This document shows, piece after piece, positions 33,285 to 44,250 of a stretch of 64,000 nucleotides of DNA. Below the pieces are notes generated by a model. The model had not been told where the DNA came from. It saw only the letters and a list, made by a program, of their open reading frames with translations, and searched no databases. A program made the translations under genes and the position numbers. The number at the start of each line of letters is the position of its first letter. The stretch's first letter is position 1. The DNA comes from Balanoglossus misakiensis (lineage: Eukaryota; Hemichordata): positions 4,960,001-5,024,000 of the forward strand of contig CM082578.2 of the NCBI GenBank assembly GCA_040954595.2, in the 5' to 3' direction.

Positions 33285-34897
33285 ACAGTTATGTTTTCAA
33301 TGCTGATTGTCACATAGTAGCTTATTTATTTCAATTATGCCTCGAATGTCTTCATGAGTGTAGTCATGGCACCGAGTTCATGCATGTAATCTCGCCATCA
33401 GTCCCCAAATGTGTGGGTGTAGATATCAAATATGATAGTCAATTATTTTGGCAAGATTGGTGTTACCTGTATAACGATCTCAAGCGACCACCTGTAGTCA
33501 TTAAATGCAATACACCAAGTTTTCATGAGTTTCTCGAACTCTTGAAATATCAAGGAAAAAATCGTGACGATACAGTGAATCGCATCGCAGACGTGACTTT
33601 ATTATTGAAAGGCGTAAATGGTACAGATACCACAGATGAAAAAGAACACAGTGAAACCGGCAAAAATAGTCTCGAAAAATTCCGGGAAGTTATACAACAG
33701 AATAAAAGTGTGAAATCACTTTCAATTTGCAGTATCGACCCGGACATCTATGACATCATCCGCACGTGTGAACATATAATTAAAATAATTCCTCAGATGG
33801 AACAGTTAGATGATTTCTTTTATGGATGTTTCCCGAGATATAATGTTCCGCCAATAACTAAACCAATTGGCTTGATAGACACTAGCGGGGCCCTGGGAAG
33901 GAAAAGGGATACCTTAAGGACAAATCTGGGTACAATAGTACAAGTAAGTACAGCTAAACGGAGACCCATCGATCGCATTCGCTTCGCTCTCTTGAATATA
34001 GAATGGTCGGGAAATTTACTACCTTACAGTGAACTCAAAGATAATGGGCCAAAGAGGGTAGGGTGTTATGTTAATGTCTTTGAAAAGTATGACACGGTTC
34101 CTGAGAAGAAGGTAACCGTTGAAGGGCATTTGGGCGAGATGTTTGATTTTATCAGCAAAACGACCGTAACTAGCGCCATAGATATCCAGATTGTTTACCC
34201 CGATGACGGGGGTGTGTCATACATTCCAGGTAAACTTGCAGCTGAAACGAAATGCAATTCACGTCTTACAGACATTGCATTCGGATGTTGGAATTATCGC
34301 TTTGAGCCAAATAGTTTAAGGATAGTACGCGATAATTTCATTGCGTCCACTTTATCAAATCCAGATTGTCTAAAAGATGCAAGAGCAATGAAATTTGCCT
34401 TACACGTTAATGAGGCTAGTGATATCATAGCATCTGAGCGTGGACTTGAATATCTCACGCTTTTGTTTAACAAATTCGATAACGAGGAGCAATTGGCGGA
34501 AAATTTAGAGCATGTCATTCGTTCGAAACATAAACATATCACTATGAAATTCTTGAATAAGGATGGCAGTAATCGATTGTTGTGGGGTCTGAAACTACCA
34601 ACATGGTTTACTTCAAACATCGAACGGTTCTTAGTGCCAGTTAGCGAATCAATTGATACAGGAAAATGTGGCCTGGAATCGATAACATTGGAATTTGTTC
34701 ATCACGACAAGGACGGTGATATAATGGAATTTGTTAATAAAATTATAGAAGCCCAGACAAAAATTCACCGGAAACTGACCTGGTCATACATGCGCCAGTG
34801 TTTGTTTCTGCACGATCATAAACACTCAATTTCTATAAGAAGGAAAGAAGCAGTATGTACGTGCATCGAAAACTGTTGTCGGTGTAAAATAATGTAG
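33284..34897 (+). CDS. DED-NACHT receptor, C-terminal region in the -1 frame (no LRRs)
   Basis: An open frame of 537 codons and a TAG stop at 34895-34897. It begins DSYVFNADCHIVAYLFQLCL and then CLHECSHGTEF, which reads like the helical segment that follows a NACHT winged helix. Its first ATG is only at 33380, well inside this homology-like stretch, so it is unlikely to be a separate gene. The remainder holds charged and hydrophobic segments (for example KSLSICSIDPDIYDIIRTC and RLTDIAFGCWNYRFEPNSL) with no leucine-rich-repeat periodicity that I can see, and ends in a cysteine-rich CTCIENCCRCKIM. I do not recognise a domain. Composition matches the NACHT exon. Total protein is about 1,082 residues if the frames are joined. 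Confidence 0.75.
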   Translation, partial: DSYVFNADCHIVAYLFQLCLECLHECSHGTEFMHVISPSVPKCVGVDIKYDSQLFWQDWCYLYNDLKRPPVVIKCNTPSFHEFLELLKYQGKNRDDTVNRIADVTLLLKGVNGTDTTDEKEHSETGKNSLEKFREVIQQNKSVKSLSICSIDPDIYDIIRTCEHIIKIIPQMEQLDDFFYGCFPRYNVPPITKPIGLIDTSGALGRKRDTLRTNLGTIVQVSTAKRRPIDRIRFALLNIEWSGNLLPYSELKDNGPKRVGCYVNVFEKYDTVPEKKVTVEGHLGEMFDFISKTTVTSAIDIQIVYPDDGGVSYIPGKLAAETKCNSRLTDIAFGCWNYRFEPNSLRIVRDNFIASTLSNPDCLKDARAMKFALHVNEASDIIASERGLEYLTLLFNKFDNEEQLAENLEHVIRSKHKHITMKFLNKDGSNRLLWGLKLPTWFTSNIERFLVPVSESIDTGKCGLESITLEFVHHDKDGDIMEFVNKIIEAQTKIHRKLTWSYMRQCLFLHDHKHSISIRRKEAVCTCIENCCRCKIM

Positions 34898-35787
34898 TTT
34901 ACCACAGTGACTGGGAAATGTGTTTTCATTGGGAATAGATAAATGTCTAATCAAGTCGATATTTAAAGGCTAGACAAATCATATGTTTACATGTATCCAG
35001 AAGTTCTTTCAATATTATTATTGTACAAATAGGTGGTCTTAATTCATTGTGAACAAAACATCTTTAGTAGAAATTAAATTGAGTGGATTTATCTTATGAT
35101 TCTGTGATCACTCATGCAATGAGACCATGATTAACCCATTCATCGGAAGTCTACGTTAAATCTGTCTTCCTTTAACTTTCTTTACAGTGTTTTTTTTGTT
35201 ACATTATTTCATAGTTTTTCTCAGCATTTTCTTTCGTACAGTTATATGTCTCCCCGAAATAAATATGGTTTAATAGCACAGTTGGAAATTTGTTTACTAA
35301 AAAACATGCCTCCCTAAGTTTGTGAGGTGCGACTTTTAAAAATCATGATTATAGTACAATGTTTGACGTTCACTGTCTCCACTGTTATATGTCGGATGGA
35401 CTTGTTTCTTTCCGTATAAGATCACGAATGTAGACTCCTGCATGATTTCATTTACATCCTCTCCGGCCATTGTTGGAAGGTCTGCAACCATTTTCTGTAA
35501 ACTTTATATAACGGACTGCTATTTTGTCATTTTTTCCCGCCCAAAATTTTGATTTGTATATATTTATGTATAGTGTTGTTGTTTTTTACTTCTTTTTTTT
35601 TATAATGTTTGTATGTTACTGGTTTTTCCACGATAGTGAATCATCATACTGTGAATGTAGTAATCAAGGTAAACTCGGACCTTGAGGTCAGACTATCGAA
35701 ACTATTTCACCATACAGGCCTTTCTTTTCTCACCTTGGACATGTAATTACCCACATGCTTGGCTGAGATTAATTTACATTTGACAGG
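34898..35787 (+). other. 3' flank of the DED-NACHT gene
   Basis: AT-rich and without coding signal. An AATAAA at 35258-35263 (CCCCGAAATAAATATGG), 361 bp after the stop, is a plausible polyadenylation signal. Confidence 0.45.
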
Positions 35788-35878
35788 TCTATCATGAACT
35801 TTATTTGAAATACTGTAAGAAGCCACGGTATAAAAGAGTGACTTGACAGGATAGTTCGACGGTGCTGGGGTCTATCAT
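35788..35878 (-). mobile_element. Truncated repeat R fragment with 8-bp flanking repeats
   Basis: TCTATCAT at 35788-35795 and 35871-35878 flanks a 75-bp fragment (GAACTTTATTTGAAATACTG to GGTGCTGGGG). The fragment is identical to 36966-37040, where it is the end of a longer R copy on the minus strand. Read on the minus strand it ends AATAAAGTTC, like the 3' end of a retroposon. Confidence 0.65.
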
Positions 35879-35880
35879 AT

Positions 35881-36067
35881 GACAGAACTTCATGACCTCT
35901 GCGCGCGATCTGTGCAATATGGATTTTATTTTCATGAGTGAGAAGGTGTATTCTTCCGAGTATTTTTACGAGCGACAGCGAGTAAAAATGCAGAAGAATA
36001 CACCTTCTCACGAGTGAAAATAACATCCATATTGCACAGATCGCGCGCAGAGGTCATGAAGTTCTGT
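35881..36067. repeat. Long hairpin, ~88-bp arms
   Basis: The left arm (35881-35969) and right arm (35982-36067) pair almost perfectly: CAGAACTTCATGACCTCTGC, GCGATCTGTGCAATATGGAT and GAGAAGGTGTATTCTTC all recur as complements. The centre is GAGCGACAGCGAG. CATATG lies just outside both arms. It is likely one end of a DNA transposon or a fold-back element. Confidence 0.9.
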
Positions 36068-36966
36068 TATTATTGCATATGTTTCCCCAGATTTGACGAA
36101 AATCAAAGTTTCGATCGTGGCGTATTGATTTTCATTACAGTGATGCGCCAAAGGCTATGCAACCCAGAGAAGGCCGCTCATTGGCCAAAATGACGCAACC
36201 TTTGTTATGCAAAGAAGGGTCATTCCATCAGTGGGTTACCTGAGGTCGTGAGATCGCAGCGATAAATTTCGAAACACTGGCGATAGCGAGAGATTTTCGT
36301 AATTTTCGAGGTTCCAAAACACACTGACAACTAAATGTTCTGTTATTCTGACGATAGTTGGGAAGGATAATAAAAGAACGTGCCAGAATGTTGAAAAATC
36401 CGCATGTTTCGGCGATCATGTTGGCTCATTTCATCGGTGGTTTAGCTCAGGTCGCAAGATAGCATCGGCAATATTTGAGAAACTGGCGATAGCGAGGGAT
36501 TTTCCGAGGTTCCCAAACATACTGCCAGTTAATGTTTTGTTATTCTGACAAAATTTGGGAAGGATAAGACAATGGCGTCTCCGAATGTTGAAAATTCCCC
36601 ACGTTTCGGCGATCATACTCCAGCTCTGCCGACGGCGTTCAATGTTTACAAACAAAACGTAGTCCGGCTTGTTTTTACTCATTTGCATATGGGTTGTGAA
36701 AAATACCACTTTGTCACGCGCACAACTAAAACAACAATCGGCTTTTTTGCGACTGAAATAAAACTTTTGTTATATCCTCCGGAGGTTTATATGAACTCCA
36801 AGTGATTGTGTAACAGAACGAGGGTTAAACTTTGAAAGATACGATCGATTGAAGGGGAAAAGGGGGATCTTATTCTTCTGGATGCTCATTTGCATATGAG
36901 CTCGCAAAAATACCAGAATTATTATTGCACGGCCCGCTTGGAATACTGTGGTACATATGCAATAAT
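36066..36966. mobile_element. Candidate TIR segment next to the hairpin, with internal duplication
   Basis: ATTATTGCATATG at 36068-36080 and its complement CATATGCAATAAT at 36954-36966 bound about 900 bp. Inside, two diverged tandem units of about 203 bp (from 36231 and from 36434) share CTGGCGATAGCGAG, TTTTGTTATTCTGAC, TTGGGAAGGATAA and GTTTCGGCGATCAT. There is no transposase frame. Confidence 0.55.
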
Positions 36967-37213
36967 GAACTTTATTTGAAATACTGTAAGAAGCCACGGT
37001 ATAAAAGAGTGACTTGACAGGATAGTTCGACGGTGCTGGGGTTCCGCTGGTCCAATCTGGACTGCAGGCATTGTCCTTTATGTCCACGACTGGTCATTTT
37101 TGAAATAAAGTAATCGGCGGTGAATTCTATTCACACGTGTCACTGTCTCTTTACAACATCAACCGACACTCCGGCCAGACACCCGACGGTATCCCACCAC
37201 AATTTGGGAGCCA
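36964..37213 (-). repeat. Dispersed repeat family R, copy 2
   Basis: Read on the minus strand it begins near TTGTGGTGGGATACCGTCGG, passes GACACGTGTGAATAG, GCCGATTACTTTATTTC, GTGGACATAAAGGACAATGC and GGACCAGCGGAACCCCAGCA, and ends TTTCAAATAAAGTTCAT. It is collinear with the copies at 25643 and 40000. Confidence 0.75.
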
Positions 37214-38664
37214 TGACATTACGATTCTACATTTCTTCATTGAGAGCAAATTTCTGATATTAATAAGCTTGTAATTTAGCATTTTAACTCAGTGCGATTC
37301 AGGGAAATGCTTTGCAAACTGTACTGACTTTTTTTTCAAAACAATTTCTCTCTTTGTCCAACAAAAAAATGGTGTTGTCTTTGTTCACACCCAATTCATG
37401 GAGTCAGTTGCTTATTAATCGATCAGCAAAAATACCTATTTCTTTCTTTCGTCGAGTGCATTTAGTCGGCAATCAATGTTTACTGTCAACATTGATGAAA
37501 GGAAATGGCATCCCATTCTTGCTATCCGACTTCCTTTAAGAGACTATAAACGACAATATTTGGTTACGGATGTAAGACCTCTCTTTTGCAGCAATTTTTG
37601 GGGGATCAAACCATATTTTCAGCCAATTATTGTTATTAACACACATTTCGTTATCTTATAAATGGTGCAACTCAATAATTTATGGTCGGAAATCGAATAT
37701 ATTCGCAAAAATCCCAGATTTTTTACAAAATTTCTAGCGATTCTAAAAAACTAACGTGTGACGAGATACACCTTTTAAAGTACACTTTCCTGAATCCATG
37801 ATTGCACAACTTGAACACTTCTCGTAAAGCAAATTGAGTTGGCGCCAGAATTCATAGAAAGAGGTTTCTGTTCATATATATGACTTCGGTGTAAACTATA
37901 ATATTTGGCCAAGGAATTTGCGGTTTAAGTATACGCTGTCACAACCTAGAAACCAGCATTAAATTGGGTCAGTGTATTGCCAGTAATTCTCAGAAAAACA
38001 TCTCAGCTTCAGGCATTTATGTCATTCAACTAGGGAAAAACAAAACTATAAACGGTCATTTGCATAGATAACAAACATGACTGCGGTATAGTTCCCAAGT
38101 ACACCCATCTACATTGAAAAAAGCCGTACATACAGTAAAGAGAATAACACTACCATAGATAACACATCGGCTTCAAATTAGACGAAGGATAATGGTACAC
38201 AGCTAAAATTTTATGTTAAAGGTTCATTGGTTCGTCGTGTTGCTTAAATGGGTCGCACATAAAATGATCAAGTTTGTTATCAGACTTCATATCATCAACC
38301 CCTGTTTTAAAATATCTGTAAAGATATGGAATTGATCTTAAAACAGCTCCCGTCAAAGACTTCCGTGAGCATCACTTTCTTATGAGCGGTGTTATCGCAG
38401 TTCAGTGCCCAATCAACATGTGCGCAAGGTTTCGGGGATCATGGTTGGGATTATTGATCTTTTTTGACACCTCAAATGTGTGGTCAGAAATTCGCAGAAT
38501 TGCCAGTACTGTCCACATGGGGTTGTCCAGCTGAGGCAACAGCCACTCCCTAGCCTATGGCATAAGTGTCCGGCACGTCAGTCTAGATCTGTTGGGGGGG
38601 GGGGGGGCTGTCATGGTCACTCCTTGTATTATTTTCCACGAGGTAAAATAGCGGCGCAATCAAA
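37214..38664. other. Non-coding, 5' flank of the PI-PLC-like gene
   Basis: AT-rich intergenic DNA, with a G run at 38593-38606. No promoter element can be called with confidence. Confidence 0.4.
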
Positions 38665-39564
38665 ATGGGGAATACGCATGGTAACGACACTCTTGTGACA
38701 CCGTCTAACATATCGCCAGATTGGATGGCCCGCATTGATGACAAGTGTTTAATATCCGATCTTTCAATTCCTGGCACACGCGGTTCCATATCAGCATATG
38801 GTGTATATGAAGAATGCCAACGCTGGACACTTACCTCGCAACTAGAAGCTGGTATCAGGTTCTTGGACTTCGGTTGCAGACTTTACTGTGATATCATGCA
38901 TGTTCACGAGGGTGAGAGATACCAGCTTGTGAGGACAAAGGATATTCTACCAAAGATAGCCGAATTTTTGAAAGTTTATGATAGCGAAGTTGTACTCGTT
39001 CGCTTTCGGAAGGCAGGAATAGAGGAGGATAATAAGAAACAATTTGACGACGTAATGGCCGAAATGCTAGAAGACTATGATTTGAAGCCATTCTTCTACA
39101 GTGACGAAGGGGCGGACACTCTTGAAGTGGAACTGCACAAGGTGCGTGGGAAAATCGTGATTCTCCATGATTACGAATATAAAAAGTTACCCGGCATTCC
39201 ATACAGTTCCCTAAACGAACCTACTGTCAAGTATGCATCCACCTTATCAGAAAAACATATTGGAAAACACTGGAACAGCATACAAAAACACCTCGAGAAA
39301 GCATTTAAGAGCAGCCCGACAGAAGCATTTGTAGTATTCTGTGGACGGTTACCAACTGTTAAAAATAAGGCCCCCAGTTCGCGTAAAACTGCCAGGGCAA
39401 TTAATCAACACCTTGAGGATCACTTTAAGGATATATTCGACCAAACAGAATATAAACGTGAAGGACAAGATGTTTCCTGTTTCAAATGTGGTATCATTGC
39501 TATGGATTTTCCATATTATGAGCTTGTCGAACTCATCATAAAGTCGAACAAATTTGTAAAGTAG
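38665..39564 (+). CDS. PI-PLC X-domain protein, probably catalytically inactive
   Basis: An intronless 299-residue frame starting MGNTHGND, where Gly2 could be myristoylated; the start has A at -3 and G at +4 (CAAAATGGG). Residues 20-37 (WMARIDDKCLISDLSIPG) and 51-72 (CQRWTLTSQLEAG, then IRFLDFGCR) match bacterial-type phosphatidylinositol-specific phospholipase C and animal PLCXD proteins. The length suits a single X-type TIM barrel. In active members the loop is PGTHDS and the second histidine stands just before Gly in HHG. Here these are PGTRGS (Arg39) and VHEG (Glu82), and the Arg of the DIRGR loop is Gly70. From family knowledge this suggests loss of inositol-lipid cleavage; that is inference. 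It could still bind lipid, or these could be sequence errors, which is unlikely at three sites. Confidence 0.85.
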   Translation: MGNTHGNDTLVTPSNISPDWMARIDDKCLISDLSIPGTRGSISAYGVYEECQRWTLTSQLEAGIRFLDFGCRLYCDIMHVHEGERYQLVRTKDILPKIAEFLKVYDSEVVLVRFRKAGIEEDNKKQFDDVMAEMLEDYDLKPFFYSDEGADTLEVELHKVRGKIVILHDYEYKKLPGIPYSSLNEPTVKYASTLSEKHIGKHWNSIQKHLEKAFKSSPTEAFVVFCGRLPTVKNKAPSSRKTARAINQHLEDHFKDIFDQTEYKREGQDVSCFKCGIIAMDFPYYELVELIIKSNKFVK

Positions 39565-39999
39565 AATAGAAGCTCAAACATTGTGCAGTGCAGACATTTT
39601 AGTACCTCATCACACAAAAATTAATATTTGTTAACCATTTCTTGTATATTTTGATTGATTTTAAGCATTATGATTACGTCAATCTGCTATATACTATAAG
39701 TACACTTTTGAGAAAAAAATCTACTGTGTCGTCTGAATTTACGTGTAGTTTCCAGTACTTAGTTGTTTTAGTTTCTTTATCAACAGGGATAGTTTATGGG
39801 TTAGTAGGCCGTAATACAAGCTTACGATTCTCCAGTATTGATTACATTTGTCAGAACCGTACATAAGATTTCTATCTTCTGTTAGTTTGTGGCTTGTTTG
39901 AGCTGAAACTAGAGGAAACTCATTGCTCCTGCTACTAATAAAATGAATAAAAATGAAGTTCACCACTTTCTGCTGTCATGTCTCCCTTTTACTATGAGT
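39565..39999 (+). other. 3' flank of the PI-PLC-like gene
   Basis: AT-rich, without coding signal. AATAAAATGAATAAAA near 39937 offers polyadenylation signals about 370 bp after the stop. Confidence 0.4.
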
Positions 40000-40312
40000 A
40001 AATTGGCGGGATATATTCGTGATTCTGGTCGGTTGAGAGGTGAAGAGTGTCGGTTGATGAAGAGACGGGAACACGTGTATAGTGCATTTAACGCCGATGA
40101 CTTTATTACTAGTAATAAGGCCAGCCGTGGACATACAGGACAAGCCTGCAGTCCCGGGTGGACCAACCTAATTCATGAACTGAAGTGAGAGTCTTTTTCA
40201 AAATACAGAAATTCGGAATCTGTTAAATCATATCAAAGCTGCCCGCGTGTGCCCTGTACAAAAGCACTATTGTTCTCAGCCCAAGCTGTGCATGAATAAG
40301 ACAAAGACGTAC
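40000..40312 (+). repeat. Dispersed repeat family R, copy 3
   Basis: Shares GTCGGTTGATG, AGAGACGGGAACACGTGTA, CGCCGATGACTTTATT, GTGGACATACAGGACAAGCC, TGCAGTCC and, further on, CCCAAGCTGTG with copy 1 at 25643. It is non-coding. Confidence 0.75.
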
Positions 40313-43300
40313 TTATCATTTACAATTTACTGATAGCCTAGGATGAAGAATTATACAAAGACTCTACTTCACTGTTACAATTTCGAGAAAGGGACAAAGG
40401 AACTCGGAATGCGGGCTAGTGTATGTATGAATGTCGAATTTCGAAAATCGAATTACAGGATCTCAAGTGCTATGAACTTTGGTATCAACACCATGATTAC
40501 AACCTCTTGATTTACTCGCATTTTTGAAAGTGATTGCTTTATAGTGGGTTGCTATTGCTTTATAGAGGCTCGTGATTAAAAAAAACGTCAAAAAGCGAAT
40601 TCGTTGGTCTCAATTATAGTTTAGAATTTCACTTGGCCGCAGGTAGCCACGGATCTACACGGCTTTAAATAAAGGGTTAAAATACAAATAGCCGTGCATA
40701 TTGCGCTAGTCAATGAATTTTCCGCGCTAGAATCAAAAACAGCATTGAGAAGTCTACGTTGTATTAACATTTCCTTGGCAAAATGTCTGTATGAGGCCTC
40801 AGATGGACAAACAGCGCGGAACATGCGTGTAATTGTATGCACACATGTATATAACCTAACAAGATATAGAAATCCATACTCATAAAAATAACTGACTGTC
40901 GGACAAATATTGCGCAATATGTACCTGGGCGCATTTTGCAACTTCCGAAAACACAAAGTACAAAGATAATGGTCTGCATTTGGCGCAGAAGTGAAAAAAT
41001 AAAAGGACATGTGTGCACATTCATGTTTCTATCCAGAAACACTATGAATACTGCAACAGGACCCAGGACTTGGACAAAGTTCGCGACTACCTTATTTAGA
41101 AACCCTATTTACGTGTACTCTCGAAAGTAGAAAACAGTACGTATTCGACCACAATGACCTCTCCCATTTTGGGCGGGCGACAAGCGACAAACAGTCAACA
41201 CTATCAATTGCCGCCATATTCGTTACCGCCTTCATTTAACAGTTCAGCTTAGACATCGTTCGTCATAAAGCTATAATTTATTTGCGTAGTTGAACTTTGA
41301 AATCATTTCGTGATAGCTGACACGTTTGTTCGTTTGGCTTTCAAGCACGCCGTCATAACATTTCCATACTAGGCCCACTTGTTTTTAACAAACATGTTTA
41401 AAAATACGAAATTGAGGAAATTCTTCAAACAATATTACAAGACTTCTTGATTATTTCATGCAATGTAATAATCGTGGTTAATGTCACAGGATGACCGCTT
41501 CCACCATTTGCTGCTTATCTATATGCCTGTTAAACTGCAAAAAAAGTCAAATGCAAAAAGTGGCCAGAACGAAATAAGAGGGTCTCTACAAAACTGGCGT
41601 TGTTGCGGGGTGGGCGCGAAGAGCAGCCACTTCCCGCCCGCGTGTGCACTTGCCTCGTTGCCAAGTCGCCCACGTTCTTTTATTTGGGGGAATCGCCGAC
41701 CAGAACACACCTGTCCCCACTCGAGTAGCGGTGGCCTAAAGCGAGTCATGTCGACAATGTCTCCCTCCTTGAAGTCTTGGTTGCCATGACGCCGCTTGTG
41801 GGGCATCTGTGCTCGGCGGATATACTCCGGTACCACGCCACTACTTCATGATGCTACTCTAAGTCGGAGAGTTTCATCATGAGGTAGGATGGGCTATGAC
41901 GCCTGCTTGTCATACCTAGTAGACATTCCCCATTACTTTCAACGACATATCTTGTCTCAACCATTAGTATGTAAATGCATGTGAACATGTCCATCGAATG
42001 CCCTTTCAGTGTAGGCCTATATGAACAAACCGACATGAGTTGCATAGAAAACCACTGGCTTCATTCCATTCCTTAAAGCATTTCGAAGTAAACGTAACAC
42101 TGACAAAGCGTCCAAAGCTTAATCAAACAATGATATCATTCATACACTACTTGAGTTGTCTCATAAAGTATTTCGGAGAAAATACCTGTTTATTAGTTTG
42201 GCTTTCGAACACGCCGTCATAAAATTAGAGTAAATCCGGCTTTGGGCGGAAATGCATGCTTGACCCGCTTGAAATACATGAAATACACGTTCAAACAAAC
42301 ATGTTAAAATATGACGTTTAGGAAATTCTCCAAACAATATCACAAAACCTGTTAGCTCATGCCACCGATTGTCCCTTCAGTGTACATGTATATGAACAAA
42401 TCGACATGATTCCCGTTTCGGTGACGGTTACAAATTTACTCCCAGACACTGTGCGAGTAGCTGGATAAAATATACTCTTGTGCCGACAGTTCAATATGGG
42501 AAGGTGTCGTTTATTTGATAGTTTATTTTCTGCAAGCATATAAACCGTATCTTAAAGTACAAACTAAAATACATATTTATGGCAGTATTGCGGTGTCGTA
42601 AATCTACAGGTATTAATATAATGTCAGGCTATTCATCGTTAATGAAAAAAACACCCGTCAACTTTTGTCACCATGGGCACACGTACATGTATGATACTGC
42701 TTGATGGAATGTCCATTGTATCATTGTATACACGCATGTACTAATCAATCAACAGCAACTGTCATTTACCTTCCGAAACTAGTATACTCTATCCGGCGTA
42801 CTTCGAGGGTTAGTCCACAGTCTACATAATTATCTCTACTTGGCCAGACTCTTTGTGAGCATAGACTCTAAGGGACGTTCAGTTTTTACGGCCTGGGTTC
42901 CGGCAAAATCCAGGGGTCACTTAAATTTTGAAATCCAAAAGGGGGTCATCTTTTTTTCCGAAACGTTTGGGGGGTCACATCCTTATGCCCCAAACTTTTG
43001 CTTTTAAGTCCACAAATATGCAGTTTCGAGCCCTTTATTTTACCAAATTTTCTCCCACACCCACCCCTTCATTCTTCACCACATTTCATTTATTGAGCAA
43101 TTCACAGAACGACTTTGAAAGTACAGTACTGTAAAACGGGTTACTTTCGCGAGCAATAAATTTTCACGAAATACGCGAGAGCCAACAAAACGCGAAAATA
43201 AAAAAGTCGCGTTAAAACGACTGATATGATATTCGCACACTTGTGACATTTTGAAAGCTAAAAAACGATTTTCTGACATGCCAGAGACGAGAGACGTTCA

Positions 43301-43787
43301 CCAGACGTCGCCTGTGGGTGCACTACACCAGTACTCTGCTTTGAATGAAACTGCTGCGAACATCTAACCAGGTCTAGTTAAAACGTGCAAGACTCTGAGC
43401 ACGCCCCTTGTCGGGCTATGGATAAATTTATATGCCACCCCAAACTTGGAAGTTCGCCCATCCTCGAACAGTTTCTCAATAAATTATGATTTCGTCACTG
43501 AAGTCTTAATTTAAGGTAGCTTGTGAGGTTTGCGTGAGTATTTCAGTTAAACTTCCCCCAGAAAATCTTCATTCAAAGCTTTCCTTTTCTATTGTCTTTA
43601 GAGGTGGCAACAAAGTCAAAGTTTGGTGACACAGAAATACAATGATTCCTATAAAAAGCTGTATATATTACTGCTGAATTATAAGACTTCTTCCTTTTCA
43701 ACGCGATCAAGCTCGAATATTTTGATTTACCACTTGATTTGGAACGCACATAGTTGAAAGCATGCAAATGACCTCGGGGTCATAGTG
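40313..43787. other. Long gene-poor stretch
   Basis: No frame with a recognisable domain. The minus-strand frame at 41519-41836 (105 codons) has a basic segment PHKRRHGNQDFKEGDIVDMT that recalls integrase tails, but too weakly to call. Two stretches (41330-41440 and 42190-42350) share GTTTGGCTTTC, ACACGCCGTCATAA and AACAAACATGTT, so a diverged repeat pair lies here. Confidence 0.4.
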
Positions 43788-43986
43788 AACACCTATTGCC
43801 TGGCCATGAGGGCCATAGCGGCCGTTTATTACACCCGAGGGGCTGTGAGTTACCAGAATCATATGCTATTTCCCGAGGCCGCAGGCCGAGAGAAATACAG
43901 GTGTAGCGTATGATTCTGGTAACTCACAGTCACGAGGGGGTAAAAACGGCTGCTATGGCCCGAATATAGGCCAGGCTATAGGTGTT
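43788..43986. repeat. Long imperfect hairpin, ~85-95-bp arms
   Basis: The left arm (43788-43873) and right arm (43889-43986) pair through AACACCTAT.GCCTGG, GGGCCATAGC.GCCGTTT, CTGTGAGTTACCAGAATCAT and GCTA blocks. The centre CCCGAGGCCGCAGGCCGAGA is itself palindromic. It resembles the 35.9-kb hairpin in layout, not in sequence. Confidence 0.85.
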
Positions 43987-44250
43987 TTATAATAAACCTC
44001 ATGCTAACAGCTGGGAAAATCTTGCAATTTTCTCTTGAGGTTGGCAGACGACATCTTCCGCGGTGGCCATTGTGTCAGACGACGCGCCGCTGATTGACGT
44101 GACCGAGTCTGCGCACTCACGCTGGTCACGTGACCGGTTTATATTTTTTCTGCTATTTCCCTAGCGGTTCATAGTCGATTCTATTTTCCTATCACGTGAC
44201 GGATTCTGGCGAACCACGGCACAGTATTAGCATGAGGTATATTATAATGT
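43984..44250. mobile_element. Small TIR element adjoining the hairpin
   Basis: The left end TTATAATAAACCTCATGCTAA and right end TTAGCATGAGGTATATTATAA are inverted repeats of about 21 bp enclosing about 220 bp without coding capacity. As at 36.07-36.97 kb, one end abuts a large hairpin, so hairpin plus distal inverted end may form one element of 43788-44250. Confidence 0.6.

Noticed and set aside
33380-34897. Independent 505-codon gene starting at 33380
   Set aside because: The frame is already open with receptor-like sequence from 33284, and no promoter or acceptor precedes the ATG.
41519-41836. Integrase- or chromodomain-like minus-strand frame
   Set aside because: A basic stretch only; no catalytic or chromodomain motif could be recognised.
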